A DNA stretch of 64,000 nucleotides from Citromicrobium sp. UBA3494 (GTDB taxonomy: Bacteria; Pseudomonadota; Alphaproteobacteria; Sphingomonadales; Sphingomonadaceae): contig DFQH01000008.1 of assembly GCA_002377695.1 (NCBI GenBank), positions 267,731-331,730 of the forward strand, in the 5' to 3' direction. Below, in pieces: positions 8,322-17,387 of this stretch. The notes beneath the pieces were generated by a model. That model ran no database searches, was not told the DNA's origin, and worked only from the letters and a program-made list of their open reading frames with translations. A program made the position numbers and the translations under genes. Position 1 is the first letter of the stretch. The number at the start of each line of letters is the position of its first letter.

Positions 8322-9863
8322 TCAGCCCAACCCGCTCGCTTTCAGCAACGCCCGCGTGCTCGCGTCGAACTCCGCCGCGCCGCCCTCGATATCCCTGGCC
8401 ATCTTCTTGCCCAGCTCGACGCCGAACTGGTCGAAGGGGTTGATCCCCATCAGCACCGCGTTCGCAAAGGTGCGATGTTCGTGGAAGGCGATCAGCGCGC
8501 CCAAAGTCGCAGCGTCGAGATCGTCGCACAGGATCGTTGCGCTGGGACGGTTGCCGGGAAACTCGCGCGCGGGGTCCTTGCCATCCGCGCTCATGTTGCC
8601 GCCGGCCATCAGCGCCGCGCCCTGCGCAAAGCAGTTGGTCAGCAGGATGGCATGATGCGCCGGATCGAGCGCGTCGCCCGGCGCGATGCTGGCAATGAAG
8701 TCGACCGGGACCATGTGCGTGCCCTGATGGAGCAGCTGGAAAACCGCATGCTGCGCGTCGGTCCCCACCCCGCCCCAGGTGATCGGGGCCGAGGGGCCAC
8801 GCAAAGGCTCTCCCTCGGAGGTCACGCGTTTCCCGTTGCTCTCCATCTCCAGCTGCTGGAGGTAGCTGGGGAACAGCGCCAGCCGCTCGTCATAGGCAAA
8901 CACCGCGCGGGTCTGGCAGCCGCGCACGCGGGCATAATACTGGTCCGCGAAAGCAGCACGCAGCGGCAGGTTGTCGCGTCCGTCGGTGTCGCGGAAATGC
9001 GCATCGACCGCCGCCGCGCCTTCCAGCATCGCGGCGAATTCGTCCCATCCCGCAGCCAGCGCGACAGGAAAACCGATGCTCGACCACAGCGAATAGCGCC
9101 CGCCGACAGATTCCATGAAGGGCAGCACGCGGGTTTCGTCCACGCCCCATTCCACCGCGCGTTCGGGATTGGCGGTCAGCGCGATCACGCGGCCATGCGG
9201 GTCGGACACCCCGCCTTCGCGCAGCCAGCGCATCGCGCTTTGCGCGTTGGTCATGGTCTCGATCGTGGTAAAGGTCTTGGAGGCAACCGCGACCAGCGTG
9301 GTCGCCGGATCGCACGCGGCAAACGCCTCTTCCAGAGCCACACCGTCGATGTTCGATACGACGTGGCAATCGACATAGGCGAGGTCCCGAGTGAGCGCGT
9401 CGACCGCCAGATCGGGCCCTAGCGCGGAACCGCCGATGCCGATGTGGATCAGATGGTTCACATCGCCCAGCGCCCCCTCGCGGATCGCCTCGACCAGCAT
9501 CTGCATCCGCGTGCGCAGCGCGTCCGCTTCCTCGACGCTCGCCTCGCTGCCCGATCCGCGCTGCGCCGTGTGTTCGGCCGCCCGGCCTTCCGTCACGTTG
9601 ATCGCCTCGCCAGCAAACAGTTCGGCTCGTCTGGCCGCAAAATCGCTCGCCTCGGCCAGGTCATCGAACGCGTCGAGCAGGTCTGGCGTGAGGTGCGTTT
9701 TCGACCAGTCGAAGCGGATACCGGCGGCGTCCTCTCCTTCACCCCAGCCGATCCGGCCCGAAAGCCGGTCCACGCGGGCATCGTCGCCCGCGAAAAGATC
9801 GCTCAGGCTCGCCTGGGGCAAAGCCTCGATCCGGTCCCACGCGGCTGTCCTGCTGTCGCTCAT
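8322..9863 (-). CDS. pgi: Glucose-6-phosphate isomerase
   Basis: Cytoplasmic enzyme that interconverts glucose 6-phosphate and fructose 6-phosphate. The 513-residue protein carries HIGIGGSALGP, the first family signature SVGGRYSLWSSIG, the EMESNGK region, the catalytic-His region QLLHQGTHMVPVDFI and the second signature GINPFDQFGVELGKK. The start is 51 nt from the divergent lepB start, so both promoters must lie close together or overlap the genes. Its stop is 132 nt upstream of the EF-hand lipoprotein start. Confidence 0.96.
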   Translation of the reverse strand: MSDSRTAAWDRIEALPQASLSDLFAGDDARVDRLSGRIGWGEGEDAAGIRFDWSKTHLTPDLLDAFDDLAEASDFAARRAELFAGEAINVTEGRAAEHTAQRGSGSEASVEEADALRTRMQMLVEAIREGALGDVNHLIHIGIGGSALGPDLAVDALTRDLAYVDCHVVSNIDGVALEEAFAACDPATTLVAVASKTFTTIETMTNAQSAMRWLREGGVSDPHGRVIALTANPERAVEWGVDETRVLPFMESVGGRYSLWSSIGFPVALAAGWDEFAAMLEGAAAVDAHFRDTDGRDNLPLRAAFADQYYARVRGCQTRAVFAYDERLALFPSYLQQLEMESNGKRVTSEGEPLRGPSAPITWGGVGTDAQHAVFQLLHQGTHMVPVDFIASIAPGDALDPAHHAILLTNCFAQGAALMAGGNMSADGKDPAREFPGNRPSATILCDDLDAATLGALIAFHEHRTFANAVLMGINPFDQFGVELGKKMARDIEGGAAEFDASTRALLKASGLG

Positions 9864-9914
9864 CTGTACAAAATCCTGTTGCCTGCCTGCCCTTAGCGCC
9901 TAGGTGCTGTGGCG

Positions 9915-10745
9915 ATGGATGAAAAGGGCGAAGCAGGCCCGGCGCACGAGGCCGGAGACGATGCGCGCGGCGGCGGGCTGGCGAGCCTGCTGACGCTTGT
10001 GCTGCTGGTCGCCCTTTTCGCGCTGACCGTGCGCACCTTTGCATTCTCGCTGTTCACGATCCCGAGCGAGAGCATGATGCCCCGCCTTATGCCTGGCGAT
10101 ACGATCGCGGCGAAGAAATGGCCCTACGGCTATTCGAGCAATTCGCTGCCGTTCGATCTGCCGCTGATCCCGGGCCGCTGGTTCGCGCACCAGCCCCAGC
10201 GCGGCGATATCGTGATCTTCAAGCACCCGGTCGACCACACCGATTACGTCAAGCGCGTGATCGGTCTGCCGGGCGACGAGGTGGAACTGCGCGGCGGGTA
10301 CGTGATCCTCAACGGACAGACGCTCAGCCAGTCGGCCACCGACGATGCGATCGTCCCGGTCACGCCCAACAACCCCTGCGGCTGGGGCGGGCGCGAGGAA
10401 GCGCGGCCCGCAGGCGGTGTGGACTGTCGCTACACCCGCAATCGCGAATACCTGCCTTCGGGCGTAAGCTACGATGTGATCGACTACGGAGCGACCGAGC
10501 AGGACGACTGGGGCCCGCGCACGGTGCCCGCCGGCACGATGTTCCTGCTGGGCGACAACCGCGACAACTCGATGGACAGCCGCTTCCCCGCAGTGCCCGG
10601 CGGCGGCATCGGCTTCGTCAGTCAGGACAAGCTGGTCGGCCAGGCCGGATCGATCCTGTGGTCGACCGACGGTTCGGCCCGGTGGCTCGACCCCGAAAGC
10701 TGGTTCGAGGCGCTGCGGGACGAACGGACAGGACAGGCACTGTGA
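9915..10745 (+). CDS. lepB: Signal peptidase I
   Basis: Membrane-bound serine protease that removes signal peptides from exported proteins. One N-terminal transmembrane helix is followed by the catalytic Ser53 in SESMMP, the general base Lys113 in DYVKRVIGLPGD, and the conserved GDNRDNSMDSR box near the C-terminus. Length is 276 residues from this ATG. A GTG six bases upstream (9909) is a possible alternative; the AGG at 9902-9904 suits the ATG better. It is the first gene of a classical lepB-rnc-era unit. Confidence 0.95.
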   Translation: MDEKGEAGPAHEAGDDARGGGLASLLTLVLLVALFALTVRTFAFSLFTIPSESMMPRLMPGDTIAAKKWPYGYSSNSLPFDLPLIPGRWFAHQPQRGDIVIFKHPVDHTDYVKRVIGLPGDEVELRGGYVILNGQTLSQSATDDAIVPVTPNNPCGWGGREEARPAGGVDCRYTRNREYLPSGVSYDVIDYGATEQDDWGPRTVPAGTMFLLGDNRDNSMDSRFPAVPGGGIGFVSQDKLVGQAGSILWSTDGSARWLDPESWFEALRDERTGQAL

Positions 10746-10758
10746 TCGGGAGTTTTGC

Positions 10759-11430
10759 ATGAGCGAGTGGGGCAAGACCAGATCCTGGCTCCAGGGTATC
10801 GGCTTTGCCGCGCGCGACGAAGCGCTGTGGGTGGAAGCGCTTACGCATGGCAGCCTGGGCGAAAGCCGCGACTATCAGCGGCTGGAATTCCTGGGCGATC
10901 GCGTGCTCGGCCTCACGATTGCGGAATGGCTGTTCGAAACGCAGACGGACGCAGCCGAAGGGGCGCTGGCCCAGCGGCTCAACGCGCTGGTCAGCAAGCA
11001 GGCCTGCGCTGGGGTGGCGCGCAAGATCGGCGTGCCCGAGCATGTGCGGCTGGGCAGGCAGGCGCGCGACGATGGCGCTGCCGGAAGTGACAATATCCTG
11101 GGCGACGTAATGGAATCGCTGCTCGGCGCCCAGATGCGCGAGGCCGGGTTCGACGATGCCAAGACGCTCGTACGGCGGCTATGGGCGGACGCGGTGGAAG
11201 GCGATGCCGGGCGCGCGAAACATCCGAAGTCCGCGCTGCAGGAATGGGCGGCGGGCAATCGCCGGCGCCCGCCCGAATACGCGCTGGTCGACCGTTCCGG
11301 CCCCGATCACGCCGCACGCTTCACCGTGCGGGTTTCGGTGAGGAACGTCGGCGAGGCAGAGGCGATGGCAAGCAGCAAGCAGGAAGCGGAAACGGCGGCG
11401 GCGAAAGCGTTTATGGAGCGCTATGGCTAG
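10759..11430 (+). CDS. rnc: Ribonuclease III
   Basis: Double-strand-specific endoribonuclease that processes rRNA precursors and structured mRNAs. The 223-residue protein has the catalytic signature RLEFLGDRVLG, the second metal-binding motif NILGDVMESLLGA, and a C-terminal double-stranded RNA binding domain (HPKSALQEWAAG through SSKQEAETAAAKAFM). The ATG has GGGAG a few bases upstream and lies 13 nt after the lepB stop, so the genes are co-transcribed. Confidence 0.96.
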   Translation: MSEWGKTRSWLQGIGFAARDEALWVEALTHGSLGESRDYQRLEFLGDRVLGLTIAEWLFETQTDAAEGALAQRLNALVSKQACAGVARKIGVPEHVRLGRQARDDGAAGSDNILGDVMESLLGAQMREAGFDDAKTLVRRLWADAVEGDAGRAKHPKSALQEWAAGNRRRPPEYALVDRSGPDHAARFTVRVSVRNVGEAEAMASSKQEAETAAAKAFMERYG

Positions 11431-11446
11431 CGCGCGCTTGCGCTCG

Positions 11447-11473
11447 CGCTTCGACACGCTCAGGACGAGCGGG
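11447..11473 (+). repeat. REP-like extragenic element in the rnc-era gap
   Basis: The 45-nt gap between rnc and era contains CTTCGACACGCTCAGGACGA followed by GCGG. From memory, this string and its near variants recur in intergenic DNA of many Sphingomonadales genomes. Only one copy was seen in this window, and its 3' part doubles as the region carrying the era ribosome binding site. Confidence 0.45.
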
Positions 11474-11475
11474 AT

Positions 11476-12420
11476 ATGACCGATATAGAAAATTCATCCG
11501 CCAAAAGCGGCGAGGAAAAGCAGAAATGCGGCGTGATCGCCGTGCTCGGCGCACCCAATGCGGGCAAGTCCACGCTCGTCAATGCGCTGGTGGGCCAGAA
11601 GGTCGCCATCGTCAGCGCCAAGGCGCAGACCACCCGCGCGCGCATGCTGGGCATCGCGCTGCACGAGAGCGACGACGCGAACACACAGATGATCCTGGTC
11701 GATACGCCCGGCATCTTCGCGCCCCGCCGCCGCCTCGACCGCGCGATGGTGAATGCGGCGTGGGAAGGCGCGGAAAGCGCGGATGCGGTGCTGCTGCTGG
11801 TCGATCCGGTAAAGCAGCGCCGACACGAGCTGGAGCCGCTGCTGGAACAGCTTGCCGGGCGGCCCGAGAAGAAGATCCTGGTCCTCAACAAGGTGGATGT
11901 CGCCAAAAAGGAGCCGCTGCTGGCGCTGGCGCAGGAGCTTTCGGGCAAGGTGGAGTTCGCGGAGATATACTTCATTTCCGCGCTGACCGGCGATGGCGTG
12001 CCCGAGCTGAAGGACGCGCTGGCGGCCGAAATGCCCGAAGGCGTGTGGATGTATCCCGAAGATCAGGTTTCCGACGCCTCCGAACGCCTGCTCGCCACAG
12101 AGATCACGCGCGAACAGCTCTACCGCCAGCTGCACGAGGAGCTGCCCTACGACAGCGCGGTGCGGCCGGAGAAGTATGTAGAGCGCAAGGATGGCAGCGT
12201 GGAAATCCACCAGCAGATCGTGGTCGCGCGCGAAAACCAGCGCGCCATCGTGCTGGGCAAGGGCGGCAGCCGGATCAAGGAAATCGGCTCCGCCGCGCGC
12301 GAGGAACTGAGCGAATTGCTGGGCCGCAAGGTCCACCTGTTCCTGCACGTCAAGGCGACCGAGAACTGGTCGGAGGACAAGGAAATCTTCGAGGAAATGG
12401 GCTTGGACTGGGTGCGCTGA
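11476..12420 (+). CDS. era: GTPase Era
   Basis: Essential GTPase that binds 16S rRNA and assists 30S subunit maturation at the membrane. The 314-residue protein has G1 GAPNAGKST, G3 DTPG and G4 NKVD, followed by a C-terminal KH domain with GKGGSRIKEIG. It is the third gene of the lepB-rnc-era unit, 45 nt after rnc. Confidence 0.96.
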   Translation: MTDIENSSAKSGEEKQKCGVIAVLGAPNAGKSTLVNALVGQKVAIVSAKAQTTRARMLGIALHESDDANTQMILVDTPGIFAPRRRLDRAMVNAAWEGAESADAVLLLVDPVKQRRHELEPLLEQLAGRPEKKILVLNKVDVAKKEPLLALAQELSGKVEFAEIYFISALTGDGVPELKDALAAEMPEGVWMYPEDQVSDASERLLATEITREQLYRQLHEELPYDSAVRPEKYVERKDGSVEIHQQIVVARENQRAIVLGKGGSRIKEIGSAAREELSELLGRKVHLFLHVKATENWSEDKEIFEEMGLDWVR

Positions 12421-12462
12421 TCGCGCTAATCTTCCGACATAACCTTCAGAAGAGAGTCCCGC

Positions 12463-12882
12463 ATGCGCATCACCACCGCCCTTCCCGTCACCCTCGCCGC
12501 CTCTCTCGCGTTGAGTGCATGCGCCACCGTTCCCGACGACGGCTCTCCCTCATGCCCCACGGTGAGTCGTGACTGGCAGGCATGGATCAACGCCATGCCT
12601 GGGCCAAATGCGCAGCGCACCCTGCACATCACCGGCAGTGTCGACATGCCGACGCCCGGCTATACGGTGGAACTGGTGGGAGGCCCCGCCGACCGGATGC
12701 AGCCGCCGGGCCTGCGTTTCCGCATGGAAGTCACGCCGCCCGATGGGCCGGTGACCCAGGTGATCACGCCTACCGAGGTCCGCTATAGCGAACCGACACC
12801 CTATTCGCAGATCCGCGAGATCATGATCACCTGCGCGGATCGCCCGGTGGTGGTGATTACCGAAGTGCCGGTGGCGCAGTAG
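12463..12882 (+). CDS. Small hypothetical lipoprotein
   Basis: A 139-residue envelope protein of unknown function. The signal ends in ALSACAT, a lipobox with Cys near residue 22. The mature part is predicted to be beta-rich (TLHITGSVDMPTPGYTVELVGG), with three further cysteines or none depending on processing, and contains the block SRDWQAWINAMPGP. It starts 42 nt after era and ends at a strong hairpin shared with the convergent deacetylase gene, so it may be read through from the era operon. Confidence 0.75.
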   Translation: MRITTALPVTLAASLALSACATVPDDGSPSCPTVSRDWQAWINAMPGPNAQRTLHITGSVDMPTPGYTVELVGGPADRMQPPGLRFRMEVTPPDGPVTQVITPTEVRYSEPTPYSQIREIMITCADRPVVVITEVPVAQ

Positions 12883-12890
12883 CGTAACGA

Positions 12891-12913
12891 GGCGGGGACA
12901 GGGCGTCCCCGCC
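12891..12913. terminator. Shared hairpin between convergent genes
   Basis: A perfect 9-bp stem (GGCGGGGAC / GTCCCCGCC) with a 5-nt loop fills the 32-nt gap between the small lipoprotein and the deacetylase gene. There is no U tract on either side, so it would act as an intrinsic pause or Rho-assisted terminator for both strands. Confidence 0.55.
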
Positions 12914-12914
12914 G

Positions 12915-13760
12915 CTATCGGCCAGCTTCGCGGGCAGCCGGAGGGCCGTCCGCGGAGGTCGCCGCTTCCCGTTCCCGCACGGCCTCGGTCGGCGTGACGA
13001 ATTGCGCACCCTCCGCCTTCAGGAACATGACGATCCGCCTGAACTCTTCCATCCGCGCCGGGTCGTCGACCCAGCTTCGCGGATGGCCCTGGATCACCAG
13101 CACCGGCTCATCGCGATGCGCCGCATATCCGGCGCGGAAACTCTCGAAATCGGGGATATGCACCGGGTATTCGATATTGACCGCCGCGATGCGCGGTAGC
13201 GGACTCTTGCGCGATGGCGCGGCTTCCTCGCTCGTGTCCTTGTACATCCATACGCGCACATCGTCGCGATCCGCCAGAACACGTGCAGTGTTCGCATCCG
13301 TGCTGTTGTAGGGCGCCCCGAACGTCGAGAAAGTAATTCCCAGCACCCGCTCGCCCAGATACTGCGTGCGCGCGATGGCCGCTTGCTGCTCCGCCAGAGA
13401 GCGCCCCCTAAATTCGCGGACTTGGGCCGCGCCCTCGCCGCTGCGGCAATGGCAGTAACCATGGTTCCACAGCTCGTGGCCCCGCGCATCGCGGGCAAGC
13501 AGCCAGTCCACCGCCTCTTGCCGGGGTTCCTCCAGACCCTCGCCGATCACGCCGATCGTGGCGGTCACATCCTGCGCCTCGAGAAAGCGAAACACCTCTT
13601 CCCAGCCCGGGTGAATGCCGCCATCGGCACGAAAATCGTCGAGCTTCAAGACGATGGCGGGGGCCGGGCTGGAACCGGCCTCTTCGACGCCCGTCAGCGA
13701 TGCGCAAGCCGAGAGCGCGCCGCCCAGAGCAAAGGCCAGCAACCAGCGGATCACCGCCAT
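12915..13760 (-). CDS. Polysaccharide deacetylase-like lipoprotein
   Basis: A 281-residue exported protein with a lipobox (ALSACASL). The body resembles the NodB/polysaccharide deacetylase fold: VLKLDDFRADGG near the start of the domain, GHELWNHGYCHC with the metal-ligand histidines, and FGAPYNSTD. The substrate is not known; similar proteins act on peptidoglycan or exopolysaccharide. The ATG abuts GGGAGG with no spacer, while a GTG two codons later (13754) has ideal spacing and may be the true start. The frame open further upstream belongs to shadow sequence. Confidence 0.75.
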   Translation of the reverse strand: MAVIRWLLAFALGGALSACASLTGVEEAGSSPAPAIVLKLDDFRADGGIHPGWEEVFRFLEAQDVTATIGVIGEGLEEPRQEAVDWLLARDARGHELWNHGYCHCRSGEGAAQVREFRGRSLAEQQAAIARTQYLGERVLGITFSTFGAPYNSTDANTARVLADRDDVRVWMYKDTSEEAAPSRKSPLPRIAAVNIEYPVHIPDFESFRAGYAAHRDEPVLVIQGHPRSWVDDPARMEEFRRIVMFLKAEGAQFVTPTEAVREREAATSADGPPAAREAGR

Positions 13761-13846
13761 CCTCCCCCGCTCATGACCGGGCGCACGCCACCCCATGGCA
13801 CGGGCGCCCGCCATGTCCTCCACGCTCGCTCTCCAGAAGCCCTCTC

Positions 13847-14029
13847 CTATCGCTTCTTCGCAATCGCAATCTTGTTCTTCTTGGCGAAGTCCCTGGTCGA
13901 TTCCTCGCTGCGGTTCAGCGCCTTGGCGATCTGCTTGAGGCCTTGCCCCTTCCCGGCCAGCACCTTCAGCTGTCCCGCCTCTTCGCCCGTCCAGGGCTGC
14001 TTGTGCCGCTCGAACTTGTCCTTCGCCAT
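13847..14029 (-). CDS. Small basic SANT/Myb-like HTH protein
   Basis: A 60-residue, strongly basic protein. WTGEEAGQLKVLAGKGQGLK and QIAKALNRSEESTRDFAKK resemble a helix-turn-helix of SANT/Myb type, so it probably binds DNA. Its ATG shares one base with the topA stop codon (TGATG), which points to translational coupling with topA. I do not know a characterised homologue. A short length and a lysine-rich ending make false prediction possible, but the junction argues that it is real. Confidence 0.65.
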   Translation of the reverse strand: MAKDKFERHKQPWTGEEAGQLKVLAGKGQGLKQIAKALNRSEESTRDFAKKNKIAIAKKR

Positions 14030-16620
14030 CAGTCATCCGCCTTCTTGGTGGCGGCCTTCTTGGCAGGGGCCTTCTTCGCCGCCGGCTTCTTGGCAGCCGC
14101 CTTCTTGGCCGGGGCCTTCTTCTTCGCAGGCGCCTTTTTCTTCTTCTTGGCTGGCCCCTTGGCGGCGCGGGCATTGATCAGTTCGATCGCCTGCTCCTCG
14201 GTCACGTCCTCTGGCTTCACATCCTTGGGGATGGTCGCGTTGGTCGTGCCGTCGGTGACGTAGGGGCCGTAGCGGCCCGGCATCACCTTCATTTCGGCCT
14301 CGGAGGTCGGGTGCTTGCCGAGAACCTTGATCGGCTCCGCCTTGGCGCGCCCGCGGCCACCCTTCTGCGCCGCTTCGGCGAGCAGCGTGACTGCGGCATT
14401 CATGCCGGTGTCGAACACATCGGCCGTGCTGGTGAGCCTGGCGTACTTGCCATCGTGCCGCAGGTACGGGCCGTAGCGCCCGATGCTCGCCTCGATATCA
14501 TTGCCAGTCTCAGGGTGCTGACCGACGATACGCGGGAGCGAGAGCAGCTTGAGCGCCATCTCGAGGTCCAGCTCGCCGATATCCTTGGGGATACTCGCAC
14601 GCTTGGCTTCCTTGCCCTCGCCCAGCTGCAGGTACGGCCCAAAGCGGCCCGTCTTGCGCTCGACCGGCAGGCCGGTCTCCGGGTCTTCGCCCAGCACCGC
14701 ATCCTCGGCGACCTCGTCGGCATCCGAGCCGGGCTGCGCGAAGCGGCGGGTGAACTTGCACTCGGGGTAGTTCTCGCACGCGACGAATGCGCCAAAGCGG
14801 CCACCGCGCAGGTGCAGGCGGCCCCCGGCGCGCCCTTCCTGATCGCATAGCGGGCAGAAGCGCGGGTCCTTGCCGTCGGCGCGTTCGGGGAACAGGTAGT
14901 CCGACAGGAAGGTGTCGAGCACCGCCGTGATGTCCGACGGCTTCTGCTCCATCACCTCGTCGGACTTGGGCTTGAAGTCCTTCCAGAACGCCTCGAGGAT
15001 CGCCTTCCACTCCGCGCGCCCGCCGGAGACATCGTCGAGCTCTTCCTCCATGCCAGCCGTGAAGTCGTAGGCGACATAGGTGGGGAAGAAGCGTTCGAGG
15101 AAGGCGGTCAGTAGGCGGCCCGATTCCTCGGCGAAGAAGCGGTTCTTCTCGATCCGCACATATTCGCGGTCGCGCAGCGTCTGGATGGTCGATGCGTAGG
15201 TCGACGGGCGCCCGATGCCGAGCTCCTCCAGCTGCTTGACCAGCGATGCTTCGGAATAGCGCGGCGGCGGCTGGGTGAAGTGCTGGATGGCCTCGACGCT
15301 CTTGCGTGCCGGGGCATCGCCTTCGCGCATGTGCGGCAGCAGGCCGCCGTCGTCATCATCCTTGTCGTCGAAGCTTTCCTGATAGACCGCGAGGAAGCCG
15401 GGGAACTTCACCACCTGCCCGGTCGCGCGAAGCGAATGCTGCCCGCTGCCCTCGGTCAGGGTGACCGTGGTGCGCTCAAGCTGCGCGGTCGCCATCTGGC
15501 TGGCGAGCGCGCGCTTGAAGATCAGGTCGTAAAGGCGCGCCTCGTCGCCCGAACCCGCCTTGTCCTTGCGGAAGTCGGTCGGCCGGATGGCTTCGTGCGC
15601 TTCCTGGGCATTCTTGGCTTTGGTCTTGTAAAAGCGCGGTTTTTCCGGGCGATACTCGGCAGAATAGCGATCCGTGATGGCATCGCGGCAGGCGTCGATC
15701 GCGCTGCCGTCCATGCTCACGCCATCGGTACGCATGTAGGTGATCGCGCCCGCTTCGTAGAGCGACTGCGCGCACCGCATCGTGTGGCTGGCCGAGAAGC
15801 CGAGCTTGCGCGCCGCCTCCTGTTGCAAGGTCGAGGTGGTGAACGGCGGCGCGGGGTTGCGCTTGACCGGCTTGGTCTCGATCCCAGCGACCGTAAAGCG
15901 CCCTTCCTCGACCGCCTGCTTGGCGGCCATGGCGGAGGCTTCATCGCCCAGCGTCAGCTTTTCCAGCTTCTTGCCGTCGAGCGTGACCAGCCGCGCTTCG
16001 AAGCCCGTACCGTCATGTTCGAACTGCGCAACGATGGACCAGTACTCGTCCGCCTTGAAGGCCTCGATCTCGCGCTCGCGGTCGACGATGATGCGCAGCG
16101 CGACCGACTGCACGCGGCCCGCGGACTTCGCACCAGGCAGCTTGCGCCACAACACCGGCGAAAGCGTGAAACCGAACAGGTAGTCGAGCGCGCGGCGCGC
16201 CAGATAGGCGTCGATCAGATCCTGGTCGAGCGCGCGCGGCTTCTTCATCGCCTCGGTCACCGCACCCTTGGTGATCGCGTTGAAGGTCACCCGGTCGACA
16301 TTGGTCGGCAGGGCTTTACGCTTTTTCAGCATGTCCAGCACGTGCCAGCTGATCGCCTCCCCCTCGCGGTCGGGGTCGGTTGCGAGGACGAGGCGGTCGG
16401 CGTTCTTGGCGGCGTCGGCGATCGCCTTGACCTGGGAACGCTTGCGCTGGTCGGAATAGATCTCCCAGTCCATCGCGAAATCCTCGTCCGGCCGCACGCT
16501 GCCGTCCTTGGGCGGCAGGTCGCGGATGTGCCCGTAGGAGGCGAGAACCTTGAAGTCCTTGCCGAGATATTTCTCGATTGTTTTCGCCTTCGCGGGCGAT
16601 TCGACGATGACCAGTTGCAT
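14029..16620 (-). CDS. topA: DNA topoisomerase I
   Basis: Type IA topoisomerase that relaxes negative supercoils. The 863-residue protein opens with the Toprim domain (VIVESPAKAKTIEKYLG, and the acidic DPDREGEA), has the active-site Tyr295 in ITYMRTDG, then C-terminal zinc-ribbon-type repeats (FCPLCDQEG, FVACENYPECKF) and further GRYGPYLRHDG repeats. The final 40 residues are a Lys/Ala/Pro tail that probably binds DNA non-specifically. The gene downstream starts within its stop codon. Confidence 0.96.
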   Translation of the reverse strand: MQLVIVESPAKAKTIEKYLGKDFKVLASYGHIRDLPPKDGSVRPDEDFAMDWEIYSDQRKRSQVKAIADAAKNADRLVLATDPDREGEAISWHVLDMLKKRKALPTNVDRVTFNAITKGAVTEAMKKPRALDQDLIDAYLARRALDYLFGFTLSPVLWRKLPGAKSAGRVQSVALRIIVDREREIEAFKADEYWSIVAQFEHDGTGFEARLVTLDGKKLEKLTLGDEASAMAAKQAVEEGRFTVAGIETKPVKRNPAPPFTTSTLQQEAARKLGFSASHTMRCAQSLYEAGAITYMRTDGVSMDGSAIDACRDAITDRYSAEYRPEKPRFYKTKAKNAQEAHEAIRPTDFRKDKAGSGDEARLYDLIFKRALASQMATAQLERTTVTLTEGSGQHSLRATGQVVKFPGFLAVYQESFDDKDDDDGGLLPHMREGDAPARKSVEAIQHFTQPPPRYSEASLVKQLEELGIGRPSTYASTIQTLRDREYVRIEKNRFFAEESGRLLTAFLERFFPTYVAYDFTAGMEEELDDVSGGRAEWKAILEAFWKDFKPKSDEVMEQKPSDITAVLDTFLSDYLFPERADGKDPRFCPLCDQEGRAGGRLHLRGGRFGAFVACENYPECKFTRRFAQPGSDADEVAEDAVLGEDPETGLPVERKTGRFGPYLQLGEGKEAKRASIPKDIGELDLEMALKLLSLPRIVGQHPETGNDIEASIGRYGPYLRHDGKYARLTSTADVFDTGMNAAVTLLAEAAQKGGRGRAKAEPIKVLGKHPTSEAEMKVMPGRYGPYVTDGTTNATIPKDVKPEDVTEEQAIELINARAAKGPAKKKKKAPAKKKAPAKKAAAKKPAAKKAPAKKAATKKADD

Positions 16621-16712
16621 AAGAGTGGGGGCGTTCCTTCACGTGTACGTACGCGCGAGAGTGGGAATCGGATACGCCTTTCGTCAAGCGGGCAAGCGCC
16701 CGATCGCCGGAT

Positions 16713-17375
16713 TTATTCGAAAACCTCCGCCGTGGCCCCTCCGCTCCGGGCCAGGAGCGAGAAGACTGCCAGGCCTACCGCGGTGCTCAGCACACTGCCG
16801 AGGTAGACAAGTGCGTTGCCACCCAGCGCCAGCGGCCATGAAACCGCATCGTGCTCGTCGATGACGAGGAGGAAGGCCAGCGTGCCTGCGATGCTGACAG
16901 CAGCGGGGACAAGCATGGCAAGCAGGATGGGCACGACATGCCCGCGCGTCGCATCCCAGCTTTGGCCCATCGCGGTGGAGACATCCATGTCCTCCGCCAG
17001 TGCGAAGCCATAGGCGGGCGCCCAGCGCGCCCACAGGTAGAGGCCCGGCACGATGAGCAGCAGAAACCCGGCGCCGATAGCGAGGCCCGTCAGAAACGAG
17101 AGGCCGAAATAGGTGCCGAACCCTTTGCTGCCCGTGCGCCCGCCCGGCACCCCTTCGACGATCAGGATCATGGTCAGCGCGAAAGTCGCGCCGATATCGA
17201 CTGCGAGGATGGCGAAGTCCGCCCCTTCGCCCCAGTGGTTCGTGTCGACCAGCATCGCACCGCCAACCATCAGCGCGAGATAGAGCAGCACGGCCAGCGG
17301 CGACGCGAGGATCAGCCGCCAGGCTTCGCCGAAAATCGCTGCGGACTGCGCGGCAAAGGGCATATCCTTGTCCAT
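16713..17375 (-). CDS. Multi-pass membrane protein, paralogue of the next gene
   Basis: A 220-residue membrane protein with about five to six hydrophobic segments and no assigned function. The central block, LIVPGLYLWARWAPAYGFAL, followed by SWDATRGHVVPI, matches the corresponding block in the upstream neighbour, and both proteins end in the tetrapeptide EVFE, so they are tandem paralogues. The block is reminiscent of DUF975 or glycerophosphodiester-phosphodiesterase-type membrane domains. The 12-nt gap indicates co-transcription. Confidence 0.8.
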   Translation of the reverse strand: MDKDMPFAAQSAAIFGEAWRLILASPLAVLLYLALMVGGAMLVDTNHWGEGADFAILAVDIGATFALTMILIVEGVPGGRTGSKGFGTYFGLSFLTGLAIGAGFLLLIVPGLYLWARWAPAYGFALAEDMDVSTAMGQSWDATRGHVVPILLAMLVPAAVSIAGTLAFLLVIDEHDAVSWPLALGGNALVYLGSVLSTAVGLAVFSLLARSGGATAEVFE

Positions 17376-17387
17376 TCCGGTCCGTCC

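Noticed and set aside
15280..16806. 508-codon plus-strand frame opposite topA
   Set aside because: Antisense shadow of topA with biased composition.
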